From Zygnema cylindricum (Eukaryota > Streptophyta > Zygnematophyceae > Zygnematales > Zygnemataceae), in NCBI GenBank assembly GCA_037447655.1, contig JBBHKE010002870.1, positions 254,077-318,076 of the forward strand: a stretch of 64,000 bases of DNA. The letters are read 5' to 3'. Position 1 is the first letter of the stretch. Each line of letters opens with the position of its first letter. This document shows positions 10,768 to 23,472 of this stretch, one piece after another. Both the position numbers and the translations under genes were made by a program. Under the pieces are notes generated by a model. It had not been told where the DNA came from and searched no databases. It saw only the letters and a list, made by a program, of their open reading frames with translations.

Positions 10768-11459
10768 GGGTTAGAGGGAAGCTATTGCCAGGTATGCCGT
10801 GACAGTCAGTGCTTTGGCCGCCCTCATAAGTACCCTCCTCGGATCTCTCTTTCCCCAGGTATTTTTTTCTATCTGTTTATGTCATATCCTGTCAATTTTA
10901 TGCGAAGGCTTTATCATCTTTTTGTCATTTGTCAGCGTCACCGTGCGTTTTTTATCGTTTTTTATCGTTTTTTACCATTTTTATGCCAAATTTTAACTAT
11001 TATATGTCGAGATTATTTAGCTAAAAATTTGGAGAAGCAAGGTACATAGACACGAGCTGTACACTATTTTGATGATTTATGTCAAAGACTAAAATATGTA
11101 AATAATGTGTACCCAAATTTAGTTTGGTTTTCCCGCTTTTTAGTATGTCACTTTACAAAGAGTCCCTCTCACTATATAGTGTGGTTTTCCTTCCCTTTTT
11201 TTTTATCAGAGTTTTGCTAATTTAGGAAAACATTGCGTCTTATTTAATGTAGTTTAAATTGTACATGTAAGCATTAGTCAGAGTCGAAAAAAAAAAAACT
11301 TAATGTGACCCATAAGTTACTTTTTTTATTGCCAGTTTACATATAGTATAACGTTGTCTGCAAACTAGCTTTATCAGCTGCTCATGAATTAGTGTGGACA
11401 TTTTTTTATTTTATGTTGCTAATTGTAAACCCATTAAAGAGTTCGAGTGCACTAATTTT
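10768..11459 (+). repeat. Duplicated ~0.7-kb segment, copy 1 (split by element A)
   Basis: This segment matches 17904-18600 nearly base for base, including the exon at 10775-10858, 'GAGATTATTTAGCTAAAAATT' and 'CATAAGTTAC', up to CACTAATTTT. Copy 1 is broken at exactly that point by element A and resumes at 17377 (ATTTTCACGTTTTT). Similarity between the copies then runs out near 17400 and 18626. Confidence 0.85.
10775..10858 (+). pseudogene. Exon fragment, cationic amino acid transporter-like (copy 1)
   Basis: This 84-bp frame lies between TTAG (possible acceptor) and a GT after CCCCAG (donor). It encodes ARYAVTVSALAALISTLLGS followed by LFPQ. The pattern [A/W]xYxxxxGAxxALxSTLxGSxxPQ is the transmembrane stretch before 'PRI..AMARDG' in plant CAT (APC superfamily) transporters, which carry basic amino acids across membranes. 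Only one exon is present, and no neighbouring exons were found. It is a gene fragment, and the family assignment rests on a short stretch. Confidence 0.5.
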
Positions 11460-12019
11460 AAAAGGATCGATAATAAACTTCGAGTTCACTAACAAATTAT
11501 TGCGACAAAAGCATTTAGATTGCCAAACATTGAATCAACATTGAAGAGAAATGAAAATAATTCTCGACATTCAAAACCGAAATAACAATTTCTCTTCTAT
11601 CTCTTCTATTCCTCCATATATATCTCCAATTGGTCATTGATTAACTTTACAAAAGTCCATGGTTCCTAAATAACACATTAGCTATGGAGCGCGTGTAGCG
11701 TCGGACAAGAAACCTCTAGAAATCTGCCACTTGTCCGCAGATTAAGCTAGAACACTTTTAATTACACTAAGGACTCAAACATTGCAAAACGACAAGCCAA
11801 AACGAAAGTACTAGACAAATCTAACAGTACTATCGTTCTAAAATAGATGTACGACAATTCTAGACGCGAAACAAAACGACAAATATTTTTCGCAAAACAT
11901 ATAGAACTTTATCAAAACGTACGTAAGAATACTTTCGATACATTCTAGAAAGTACAGTTTTCCTTTGGCGAAATTGAACCAATTCCGCGCGCGTACGATT
12001 CTTTCAATGAATCGTTACA
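11460..12019 (-). repeat. 3' LTR of element A
   Basis: On the minus strand it begins TGTAACGATTCATTG immediately after the purine tract, and its far end is ...CCTTTT. It matches the other LTR closely from about 11573 to 12019. It carries roughly 74 bp more near 11480-11570 that the right LTR lacks, so the two LTRs differ in length (560 versus 486 bp). Confidence 0.88.
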
Positions 12020-12209
12020 TTCCCCCTCTTCATTGAAGAATTGTCTACATCACAATAACCTTAGTTTGGGTCTTCTTCTTAAAAGCACATCAAACGTCTC
12101 CGCCTTAGGAAGCATATCAGTAACTTCCTCAAGTGTCGATACATACAAAAATTCCACTTCTTTAGACGTTACCAAGTCTCTTACGAAATGCCATTTAATC
12201 CGTATATGT

Positions 12210-12857
12210 TTAGTGCGCTTGTGAGTTCACAAGTGCCATCGAACTCATACTATCCGTAAAAATTCTTAAGCATCCAATCGAAAATCCAAGTTCGCCTAAC
12301 ATTTCCCTTATCCGTATTGACGCATTGTTTGCGTGGCACGCCGCCATATACTTGGCCTTTGTTGAACTTAGTGCCACAGTTAGTTGGAGACGCGAACTCC
12401 ACGAGATCGCCGCTCCACCAAATACGAATGCGTATCCGGACGTGGATTTTCCTGAATCGAAATCTCCGCCCCATTCGGCGTCGCAATATCGGATGCACTC
12501 CAACGATTCGCTTTCAGATTTGAATAGAAGACTGATATCGATAGTACCCGCCAAGTATCGAAATATACGCTTGACGACCTCCCAATGCGATTTTTTTGGC
12601 GCTTGACAATATCGACTTACAATTGAAACGGCCGCCGAAATATCGGGCCGCGTACCAACACTGAGGTACATTAAAGTCTCAATTGCTATGCGGTACGGTA
12701 TGTCTACCGTCGCCTCTTCTTCAAACTTTCGCAATTGACTTTTCGCGTCCATAGGCGTCGAAGTTGGTTTTGCGTCCAACATGGAAAATCGTGCTAATAC
12801 CTCCTTACAAATTTGCGCCTGACTTAATTTTATGTCTCCGTTCGCATTACAAATCAT
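12210..12857 (-). pseudogene. Element A RT C-terminus and RNase H
   Basis: This open frame of 215 codons begins in the RT connection region (TPMDAKSQLRK), continues with 'RPDISAAVSIVSRYCQAPKKSHW', and ends in Copia RNase H motifs (CDAEWGGD, STKAKYMA, FTDSMSSMALV). The STxEAEYxA motif reads STKAKYMA, with both acidic residues lost, so activity is doubtful. The end reaches 12210, leaving a short 3' untranslated part before the purine tract. Confidence 0.85.
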
Positions 12858-13600
12858 TGATCCCCAAAATATATTTTACTTCGCCAAGATCCGTGACTTT
12901 GAAATGTTGACGCAGGTACGCTTTCAATTCGCGTATACCTTCCAAACTATCTGACGTCATGAAAAAGTCATCGACGTACACTGAAAATATAATTTGATCC
13001 ATTCTTTGTCCTTTCACGTACACTCCTGAATCCGAAATCGTACGTGTGAAACCAAAGTCCAAAGAACTTTGTGTAGGCGTAAATACCAAGTGCGAGGCGC
13101 CTACTTGAATCCGTAGAGCGATTTGCGAAGACGCCATACCATGCCTTCCTGTGACGTCACTCCTTCTGGCACCTTCATATAGACCTCTTCTTCTAAGTCT
13201 CTATTTAAAAAACGCGGTCTCCACATCCATTTGATGAACATGTTTTTTCCTTGCAGCGGCAATCGCCATAGTCATCGTTATAGAGTCGAATTTCACAACA
13301 GGAGCATATGTCTCCGTGTAATCTACCCCCTCTCTTTGCTGAAATCCTTTGCATACAAGTCTCGCCTTATATTTTACTACTTCACCCGATGCACCAGTGT
13401 TAGTTTTGAAGACCTATTTCGCCTCAATCGCTTTCTTTCCTTCCGATATTTTTACTTCCTCAAATGTCTGATTTTCCACAATTGACTTATACTCCTCCCA
13501 TGCCGGCTTCCACTTCGTTTCCCAATCACAGGAGTTTTTTGCCTGCGCATATGATTGAGGATCACCGGCCAAATTATCGCACATTAATTGCTATAAAAGG
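12847..13600 (-). pseudogene. Element A reverse transcriptase, broken
   Basis: The minus strand shows the Copia RT order in pieces. Around 13500-13200 are segments reading like KYKARLVCKGFQQREGVDY and 'TYAPVVKF', with an in-frame stop. Downstream are KSLYGFKQAPR, near 13110, and the catalytic YVDDFF box, in the frame 13137-12847 that ends GEVKYILGIN. The change of frame and the stops mean no active enzyme. Confidence 0.85.
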
Positions 13601-13635
13601 AATTCTGTCTCCTTCGTATGGGAGACGAAATAGTG

Positions 13636-14870
13636 TTAATTAGAATTTTCTCCACCAATTTTGTCATAAGAAAGCCGATTTGGTTTCTTTTCTTTATTCT
13701 CTTGATTTCTCTGTCTAAGAACTGGATCTTTTTCCACATTTTGCTCCTCCTTGTCCACATTTGGCAAACTCGATTTTGAGCTATAAGATTTTTGACTTTC
13801 CGTTGACATTTTGGAATTTCGGCTCACATTACTCCGAACATCAATGTCAATGTCCAATTTCTCCGAACGCGTATCAACATTTGATTTTCCCTTCTTGATG
13901 TTGACAATGGACTCCGGCTCCTCATCCGAATCCGAATCCTCAATGTCCGGGAAATTGGCAACATTGTCTACCTCATAAAAATCAAGGTTATTCTTCAATT
14001 TCGCCGATTTCTCAATAACCGATTTTAAGTCTTCATGAAAAATAACATTTCGGGATTCTTCCACAATACGACGAACCGGATCAAATACACGGTAAAGATT
14101 TCCTTTCGTACTATAACCCATGAATATTCCGAACCAACTCCTCGCCTGAAATTTCCCTTTTCTTTTCTCTTGATCCACTTACACCGTAGCGCGACATCCC
14201 CGAATTTGGAGATGATGGAGAGCCGGTTTCCGCCCATAAAGTAATTTGAATGTTTTTTTATCACTGGAAACTGAAGTTAGTCTCCAATTACAAATGTAAT
14301 TGGCCGTGAGGATGGCATCTCCCCATAATGAGATACTTAGACCGGCCGATTGCACCATCGCCCTCACCATTTTTTGTAAGGTCCTATTCTTCCTTTCGGC
14401 TTCTCCATTCGATTCCGGAGAATAAGTTGAAGAGAATTGTTGGGTAATTCCGTTCTCCTTACAATGCCTCTCAAAGGCGATAAATTCACCTCCATTATCT
14501 GAACGAATGGCTTTCAATTTTCGTTCGCATTGGCTTTCGGCAAGTGCATGCCACTCAATAAAAGTTTCAAGAGCATCCGATTTATTCTTCAATAAACGCA
14601 CCCACGAAAATCTTGAATAATCGTCAACGATGACCATAATATATCGGTTTCCTCCAAGGCTCTCCGGCTTAATTTGTCCACATAGATCGACATGAACAAG
14701 CTCCATTGAGCCTGAATTTTCACATCCTTTGTTGGATGTGGTTTTCGAACTTGTCGTCCTTGACTACATCCATCGCATCCATTTAATTTTTCACCGGTAG
14801 CAAGATCTAATCCTCTCACACATGTCGTTTTTATCACTCTCCTCAAATTTCCTTCGGTTGTATGACACAC
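13636..14870 (-). pseudogene. Element A integrase
   Basis: From 14870 the pre-integrase zinc region reads CDGCSQGRQ. The integrase core follows with HVDLCG, SDNGGEF and SNGEAERKNRTLQ, which supply the D, D and E catalytic residues in the D,D35E layout. The downstream part to 13636 contains the conserved GYS/VFDP region and a long acidic, Ser-rich linker. The N-terminal and core parts are in different frames near 14600-14700, indicating a frameshift. Integrase inserts the cDNA copy into the genome. Confidence 0.88.
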
Positions 14871-15092
14871 CCGATGGTGCCATAACGTTAAATCTCCCTT
14901 TAATTCCGATATTTGATTTAGAATACCTGTGGAAGGAGCATTCTTCCTCGGTCGCCTCCAGAAAAGTCAACTATGCATCGAATTGGTGACTTCGACTTCG
15001 CCGATTAATTTGCCGTCTTTGCGATATATGCGAATCGCCGAATCATCTCTAGCGACTACGCTTCCACCGGCACGCTGAATTTGAGGTACACT

Positions 15093-15686
15093 TCATTGAT
15101 TCACTAAACTATCCGGAATATATAGGACGTTCAATAAACGTGCCTCGGATATCGTTTCATTTCCAAAACGGTCCCACATGGGTAAATTAAATCGAACGGT
15201 ACCCACGGTACCAACCGTGGTAGTTTTTCCACTTGCGACCGTAATTAAATTTGGTACGGTAAGTGAACGCATGCCGTCAAACAATTTAGCGTCCGTACAC
15301 ACGTGGTGAGACGCTTCCGTGTTAATAATCCATTCCTTTTCGCGTGCGTCATCGCGTGTGTCACTTAGTGAATCAATAGTGAGGTGGACACTAGTGAATG
15401 TTTGTCCTCATTCACCTTCTTCCAATTTTCCCAAGTCGACGAAATTTCCATGGCTGCCTTTATGGCCGCCATAGCGTCCGCGACCCCGACCACCGTCACG
15501 ACCACGACCACGTCCTCCAAAATTGCGACCTCCTCTTACTCCTCCGCTACCATATTTAGAATAACATTGCTGGCTCGTATGGCCTAATTTCCCACAATTG
15601 AAACCTTTCTCTCTCCTTTTCCGAACACGAAGTCGAAATATGTCCGGGCCGATTGCAACGGAAACACAAGACGTTGTTACTATCAT
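15093..15686 (-). pseudogene. Element A nucleocapsid knuckle and protease, inactivated
   Basis: Codons from 15686 give a zinc-knuckle stretch FNCGKLGHTSQQC. The first cysteine of the CX2CX4HX4C knuckle is replaced by glycine. A Gly/Arg-rich RGRG region follows. The protease starts near 15345 with WIINTEASHHV in place of the usual WI(I/L)D(T/S)GASxH(M/V), so the catalytic Asp and the Gly are both changed. It continues to LNVLYIPDSLVNQ. Stop codons separate the blocks. Both the knuckle and the protease are therefore probably non-functional. Confidence 0.8.
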
Positions 15687-16857
15687 TCTTGACAGGCACT
15701 TTGACTTCCGCTCTTATCGTGCCATTTTCCACGACCTCTCAAACCTCCTCCTTTTCCACCCCCTCTTCCACGGAAATAATGCAAATCCGCGAATTCGGGA
15801 GCGGCCACATTCAAGGATCTAGCGCCCAAAGATCCTTTTGAGGAAATGATACGATTGCTTTCCGCCATCTTCAAATAATTCACAATAAATTTGTAAGTAT
15901 TATTTTCCCTCGTAAGTAAAATCTCCTTGAGGTGGATCCACTTATCCGGTAATGCATTCAAAAATCCGGTTACTTTGTCCTCCTCCGTGATCACTCTCCC
16001 ATTATTAAGAAGTTGCTCCACAATAACATTGAATCTCTTTACGGCATCGTCAAAAGATTCGTTGGATTTCATTTTGAATTGCATAAAATCAAAAAACACA
16101 TATTGCCCTTTGTTTTGGATTCCCCTCTCAAACTGGGATTCCAACGCCTTCCAACATCTCTGTGCGGTGCTATGCGTGAGGAAATGATCATGCACGGACG
16201 CCAAACATGTTTGCATCAATCCGGTGATGGCCGCAAGATTCTTTCGATTCCACAAACGACGAGCCTTCGCATCTCCAACCGTTATTTTCTCTTCTCCATT
16301 TACGACTTTCCAAAGACCTCTCAAAATCAATTGAGCTCGAATATACTTCTTCCATGGAAGGTTATTCGAACCATTGAAGACAACAGTCTTTCCGGGCATT
16401 TGAAACATTTCCACTCCTCCTTGACTATCCTCCTCTATATCGGAATCATCATCCAACTTTTGATTCCTCTTCTTATCTTTCTCTTTTTTCACCCTTTCAT
16501 CTTCATCATCATCGGAATCTCCTCCATCTGGATCGGGATCCGGCTCACCGTGAGCTAACTCATCAAATCTCTTATCCACGGTAGAGAATTTCTCATCAAT
16601 CCGACTCATGAAATTCTCCAAATACTCTCGCATTTGATTGTCGGACATCGAGCCACCGACACCTTTTTTTGATCAAACGAATCCGTGGGGAATGATGATT
16701 CAAATGCGGTTTCGGTAAAAGTTAACTCTTTCTCTTCTTTGGGAGGATCCTCGAGAGTTGGCAAATTTTCCCAAAAATTTGAAACAGGGGTAGTCGAAGA
16801 TGAGGGAGTGAAAAGGGGCTTCTTTTTGTTCCTTCCCCCCATAACCAAAGGAGACAC
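15683..16857 (-). pseudogene. gag: Element A gag (capsid region)
   Basis: Two frames together cover a Copia Gag. The first, 16857-16606, encodes a Pro/Ser/Glu-rich N-terminus starting MSPLVMGGRNKKK. The second, 16648-15683 (321 codons), holds an acidic stretch and then the capsid-like block (FNGSNNLPWKKYIRAQLILR, later 'LWNRKNLAAITGLMQTCL' and 'FDDAVKRFNVIVEQLLNNG') typical of the UBN2/gag-polypeptide families. They differ in frame near a run of A's at about 16670, so at least one frameshift is likely. Gag packages the RNA in a cytoplasmic particle. Confidence 0.85.
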
Positions 16858-16876
16858 TACGATGGAACTCTACCCG

Positions 16877-16888
16877 CTCTGATACCAA
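16877..16888 (-). promoter_or_regulatory. Primer-binding site of element A (3' end of tRNA-iMet)
   Basis: TGGTATCAGAGC on the minus strand is the standard plant Copia primer site. It is complementary to the 3' end of initiator tRNA-Met, and it sits directly inside the 5' LTR. Confidence 0.93.
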
Positions 16889-16890
16889 AT

Positions 16891-17376
16891 AAAAGGATAG
16901 ATAATAAACTCAGAGCTACAAAACCGAAATTACAATTTCTCTTCTATCTCTTCTTTTCCTCCATATATATCTCCAATTGATCGTTGATTAATTTTACACA
17001 AGTCCATGGTTCCCTTAAATAACACACTAGCCATGGCGCGGCACGTGTAACCGTGCGCCGCCAAAAAACCTCTAGAAATCTGCCACCTGTCCGCGGATTA
17101 AGCTAGAACACTTTTAATTACACTAAGGACTCAAACATTGCAAAACGACAAGCCAAAACGAAAGGTACTAGACAAATCTAACAGTACTATCGTTCTAAAA
17201 TAGATGTACGACAATTCTAGACGCGAAACAAAACGACAAATATTTTTCGCAAAACATATAGAACTTTATCAAAACGTACGTAAGAATACTTTCGATACAT
17301 TCTAGAAAGTACAGTTTTCCTTTGGCGAAATTGAACCAATTCCGCGCGCGTACGATTTTTTCAATGAATCGTAACA
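16891..17376 (-). repeat. 5' LTR of element A
   Basis: On the minus strand it runs from TGTTACGATTCATTG (17376) to ...CTATCCTTTT (16891), two bases before the primer site. It lacks the usual CA end. The long shared block with the left LTR, including TCTAGAAATCTGCCAC and CGCGCGCGTACGATT, makes the pairing certain. Confidence 0.9.
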
Positions 17377-17381
17377 ATTTT

Positions 17382-17903
17382 CACGTTTTTTTTTACTTCG
17401 TTTTTAACTTGTACAAGTTGATTCAATCAAATGTCTAATTCATACTTTATACAAACAAGACTATCTACCTATCTATCTACCAATAAGATCACTTAGGCGC
17501 ACTATCGTACTGTCGGTTCCACTACCTAGTACACTTAATCCTAAGTACAATTTCCTGCTGCAAATAACCCTGATTTGTCCTAAGTAATTCATACTGATTG
17601 GTACTTCTTTGATTGTATCTGGTGATCTAACTTACACCGACTTTCTCCAACTCCAATAAGGAGTCTGTACGCCGACAATTGAATCTGTCCATATAATCCG
17701 CGATGATTTCCGTCCGTTGATCGTAACACAATGTTTCATTTTAGTACGCACGGAATTCTTTTAGTATTATGTTTTTCTTCGTCTGACGCGTTTGAATTCT
17801 GTGACGTCTCTTTAAAGTAGAAATCATTTCGTCGCTGGTCATCGGTATTCTAGCGACGAGATTACCTCATCGCTGAGAGTCCATAGTTTTCCCAAAAATA
17901 ATA
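17382..17903. other. Spacer between element A and duplicate copy 2
   Basis: About 20 bp continue the split copy 1 of the duplicated segment; the rest is unique-looking AT-rich DNA with no gene recognised. Confidence 0.5.
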
Positions 17904-18626
17904 AGGGTGAGAGGGAAGCTATTGCCAGGTATGCCGTGACAGTCGGTGCCTTGGCCGCCCTCACAAGTACCCTCCTCGGATCTCTCCTTCCCCAGGTACT
18001 TTTTTCTATTTGTTTATGTCAAATCCTGTCAATTTTATCAGTTTTATGCGAAGGCTTTATCATCTTTTTGTCATTTGTCAGCGTTACCACACGTTTTTTA
18101 TCGTTTTTTACCATTTTCATGCCAAATTGTAACTATTATATGTCGAGATTATTTAGCTAAAAATTTGGAGAAGGAAGGTACATAGACACGAGCCGTACAC
18201 TATTTTGATGATTTCTGTCAAAGACTAAAATATGTAAATAACGTGTACCCCAATTTAGTTTGGTTTTCCCGCTTTTTAGTATGTCGCTTTACAAAGATTC
18301 CCTCTCACTATATAGTGTGGTTTTCCTTCCCCTTTTTTTTTGTCATAGTTGTGTTAATTTAGGAAAACATTGCGCCTTATTCAGTGTGGTTTAAATTGTA
18401 AATGGAAGCATTAGTCAGAGTCGAAAAACAAATAAAAACCTAATATGACCCATAAGTTGCTTTATTTATTGCCAGTTACATATGATATAACGTTGTCTGC
18501 AAACTAGCTTTATCAGTTGATCACGAATTAGTGTGGACATTTTTTTTTTGATGTTGCTAATTGTAAACCCATTAAAGAGGTTCGAACCGGCACTAATTTT
18601 CACGTTTCTTTTGACTTCGTTTTTAA
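17904..18626 (+). repeat. Duplicated segment, copy 2 (empty site for element A)
   Basis: It corresponds to 10768-11459 plus 17377-17400. At 18591-18606 it reads CACTAATTTTCACGTT, a single ATTTT and no insertion. This is exactly the sequence expected before element A inserted into copy 1. Confidence 0.85.
17912..17995 (+). pseudogene. Exon fragment, cationic amino acid transporter-like (copy 2)
   Basis: It matches the exon at 10775-10858 in length, frame and donor (CCCCAG then GTACTT), with a few replacements: ARYAVTVGALAALTSTLLGS then LLPQ. This copy is slightly closer to the transporter consensus, with GAL and LLPQ retained. Upstream there is no clear acceptor. It is an isolated exon without its gene. 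Confidence 0.5.
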
Positions 18627-20778
18627 ATATCCAAATTGGAAGCTCTAGTCCGGGCAATATTATAAGTAAAGAACCAGGTTTTCACCACAATTTGAGTGCA
18701 TTTTGTCCGAGCATACCTAGTATAGCATCTTCTCTCCGTTTTTGTTTCGATAATCTTTATTGTTTCATGTATAGCATTCCTGTTTTTGGCTTCTTTTATT
18801 TTACACACTTCCGAACTTTATGCTCGATTACTGTAAAATAAATACAAAAGAAAACCTCGACGACTTCCAGTTTGATCTACACTACTATAGTAAGAAATGG
18901 CCTGGTTGACTCTCTTCTCCCCTTGTCTTTACATTTTTCGCCGTAATCCTAAATTACTTTTGTGACTAGTAATAACATGAATATCGGTCTCCATATGTGA
19001 ATCACAAAAGCAGTGGCCGGGTTTTTCCGAAAACTTATGTTTCTTTTGTCCATACTAGTTGCTGTTTTGACATTAAGATAGTATAGAAGGCTCCCCTGAT
19101 CACCGATAACTGATTTCTGAATTTTGATTTCCGATTTCCAATTTCCGGTTTCTAAGTATCTGAAATTCTTAGTTTTGATTTCGATTTTTTAATTTTGACC
19201 ATTGACCAATTTTTAAATTTTGATTATTGATGTTTGATTTGTGATATCTGGTTGTCCGAACGCAGCCTCGTGTCCTTTTGGCGATAGGACGTGACGTTCT
19301 TCTCCCCGCCTAGATCTGTCGAGTCCACACTAATGTTGGTGTGCCGATCAAGGCCACCATTATCACGGGCTTTATGGTGGCAACCATGTCCTTCTTTTTG
19401 GACATCGACCAGCTCACAGGAATGGTAATGTGGTCTATCACCTCGGTCATTGGTACATAAGACCAAAAAAAGAATAAACGTAAAAAATCAGATAACAAAG
19501 CTTTGGGTCAGTTTTTAATCAGCACACATTTTCGTGGAAACCGCGTTGTTTTTTCCGTCTTTGTTTGTATTTTTCTTTCGTTTGTTTGTTTCTTTTGTCG
19601 TTTGTTTTTTTTATTGTTTCTAAATTTGCCAACTGTCAATTCCTCTTTTGTTTGTTTCTCTTTTATCTTAGTCTTAGTCATTTGAACCGTAGTTCAAATA
19701 TGCGAAAACAATCATAAACTCTATATGTGGTAACCGTGTACTAAACCCATATTATATTATAATAAAAAAAGTTTACGGTTGTAAAAGAGTAGTAGTATAT
19801 TATTGAATAAAAGATAATTGTTAAAGAACTGCATACAGTAATAAACAAATAGCAGTATAGAATGCTAAAATAATTATATAATAATTGTATATTAAATGTA
19901 GAAATAATTTTATAATAGTTGTATAATACGGTAATAGACGAATAGCAGTATAGTTTAGTATAATATGTGTTTATACAGTATTGTTGGTGTATAGTATGCG
20001 GAATCACATATGATGTTTCTAGTTGTTTTTCGTTTATTTAACCTATGATTTGAACAAATGGGTAAGGTAGTTTTAACATTTTTGACTTAAGATGGAGTAA
20101 AAGACAAAAGGGTTTTGTGGGTTTTTTTTTGGTTGTATGCACATATTACATAGCATTTGTAGTGTTTTTAGGGATAGGCATCTCTGTACCTTTAGAAGTC
20201 TATTCTATTTTCGTTTCAATCATGTTTTGTACATTTTGATGGTTTGACCATTGCAATTTTGAATATAAAATCTTCACTACAATACTTCAAAGTGCTACAC
20301 TTGTGGTTTTGTTGGCCTCTTGGAAGGGCAGCTATAGATTTTGTCGTTTGCAAGCCCTGGATTTTGTCGTTTGTAGACCATGGATGACGATATGAGGGAA
20401 TTATATGAGTGTTATCCTTTGCGTATTACTTCTTCTTATTTCTGAGGTATTTGTTTTTTTTTTGTTTTTTTCCGTTATTTTTCTCTCTTTACCTTCCATT
20501 GTTCTCTCTTTCTCGAAGTATATGATTTTTTCATTCATTATTATCATTTGTTAATTATTTTTGTAATTTGTTTGTTATTGTTATTATTATTTTATATTTC
20601 GTGCTTTTAAAGTCTACAGGCGTATATTTTTTTATTTTATTTCCCTCTTGTTCTGCTCAAAACCGGAAGCAACTTTCGACTGAAATAACACATTATTTTC
20701 AACCAATGAACTTTTGGATAATTTAGAGGTAGTGTCACGTGGCAACAGTGAGGCTAGGTTGGTTTTCAAATCTTTTTC
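18627..20778. other. Gene-free spacer
   Basis: Nothing recognised. Around 19080-19250 there is a run of TTTGATTTC/TTCCGATTTCC-like words, and 19741-20007 is very AT-rich with repeated TAATTGTATA-type words. Open frames here are short and of skewed composition. Confidence 0.5.
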
Positions 20779-20780
20779 CC

Positions 20781-21766
<986 letters not shown>

Positions 21767-22305
21767 GTAATGTTGGTTTGCCTTTGAGCTGATAGTGATG
21801 TTCAACAACTTTCTTAGTTTTTAAACTAAGTTTGTTGATTGAAAAAACAAAAAAAAAAATATTCAAAGTAACATTGTAATATAACAAACAAATATTATGA
21901 ATGAAAATAAGTGTTTGTAATGTTTGTCAACCTATGAGTTGATAGTGATGTTTATGCAACCTTCTAAGTCTTAGGACTAAGTTGGTTTATCACAAAAAAA
22001 GAAAAAGTAAAACAAAGTACTCAAAGTAATCAACCTACTATAATAAACAATGAAAATTAATAAATATTAAGTGATTGTAATGTTAGTCAGCCTTTGAGCT
22101 AATAATGATGTTTATGCAACCATCTTGGTCTTCGACTTAGTTGGTAGATCGAACAAAAAAAAGTACTTAAAGTAATCAATAAATTCTAACTATCAAAAAA
22201 TATAAAAGAAAAAGCGTGTTTGTAGTGTTTGTCAGCCATCGAGTTGATAATGATGTTGTTCCAACCTTCTGTGTCTTTGGACTAAGTTGGTTGAATCCTA
22301 GTTAA
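21767..22305. repeat. Four-unit tandem repeat, ~150 bp, with internal hairpin
   Basis: Units start with GTAATGTT at 21767, 21917, 22077 and a GTAGTGTT variant at 22222. Each unit contains a (G/C)AGTTGATA(G/A)TGATGTT-type word and an imperfect palindrome around CTTAG...CTAAG (for example CTTAGTTTTTAAACTAAG in unit 1). Spacing is 150, 160 and 145 bp. Non-coding. Confidence 0.8.
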
Positions 22306-23472
22306 GTCTGATGTTTTTTTTTTATTATTATTTTCTTTGTTATATTTATATTTATTTCTTGCGTTTTTGTTATGTGACCAAGGTTGTATTGTGTTTATTT
22401 GTTTTGTTTGTCTTTTTTTTTGTTTTCTTCTTTTGTAATGTTATGTATTGATAAAAACAATATGAACAAATATATATGCAACACTTTAATATAAAATAAA
22501 CAAAAACCATTAGTATTCTGTTTAAACGAATAATGGTTGAATAATGCTAATGGTCTATCTAGATTTAACATTAAAATATTTAATACTACATTTTATATTT
22601 AGTACATTCATTCATATCGTTCATTCGATTGAGATCGAACGCTCAAATTAATCTGAAACATTTACGCTAAATCAAACCCCCTACATGAACGAAACGCGAA
22701 TTAAACCATCCACTTGGCATCGTCATGGTCTTTACCATGTAATATGCGATAGTACTTAGCGTACCATGTACCAACATCGTACGTGAGGCCAACACTGAAA
22801 TAACGGTACACCGCGAATCGGAATTAGAGTAAAGAAAAAAATAGAGGAAAAAAACAAAAAAAAATAGAGTTATGAACGCTAATTTATGTGATAGAACCTT
22901 TTCACAGAGGAAGTTTACTCTAATTTATTTAAGTACTCTATATTCGGTTATGTCAGCAATAATTATCCACGCTGTAATTATGAACACTAAATTATGTAGA
23001 CATACAAAAACTGTCAATCCGTATATTTTGACGTTATTATGACGTTAGTACTATTTGTTTTATATATAAAAATATATATATATATACTACTTGTCTTGCC
23101 GTTTTACTTTTCACATGGAAATTCATGTAAATGTTCACACAGACGACAATGTTGTCAATGGACGGAGCTATGCAAACGGGTTTTTTCGATGCATTTTTTT
23201 TTCTTTAGTGCAATTTCACATGCGAGCACAATTCTATTAAATTATTATTTGTACCTTTTTACTTATAAAAGTACAATTTTGCACAGTCAGACGTTGTACG
23301 TACTCCACCATATTTAAAACAAACCTATATTAGAAATTTTTCACGCTAATTAAACCTTACCTTAAATAGTATAATGAAAAAACTCGAATCATTTACTCTA
23401 TTTAACGTGATAGAGTCAAAATTTAGGGCGACCGAATTAGCGTTATTTACTCTAATTACGATTTGATGTGAA
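22306..23472. other. Gene-free spacer
   Basis: AT-rich DNA with isolated GTACG words and a short TATATA stretch near 23070. No gene recognised. Confidence 0.45.

Larger units (their letters stand above)
11460..17376 (-). mobile_element. Copia LTR retrotransposon A (minus strand), decayed
   Basis: LTRs lie at 11460-12019 and 16891-17376, flanked by the target duplication ATTTT (11455-11459 and 17377-17381; a one-base shift of the boundary is possible). The minus-strand 5' end has a canonical primer site TGGTATCAGAGC at 16877-16888, and the 3' end has a purine tract GAAGAGGGGGAA at 12020-12031. The internal order gag, zinc knuckle, protease, integrase, reverse transcriptase, RNase H is that of Ty1/copia. 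Frames are broken by stops and shifts and the protease motif is mutated, so it is non-autonomous. It sits inside one copy of a duplicated transporter-exon segment. Confidence 0.92.

Noticed and set aside
14035-16882. Plus-strand frames of 65-181 codons over element A
   Set aside because: Shadows of the minus-strand gag-pol; they contain no domain of their own.
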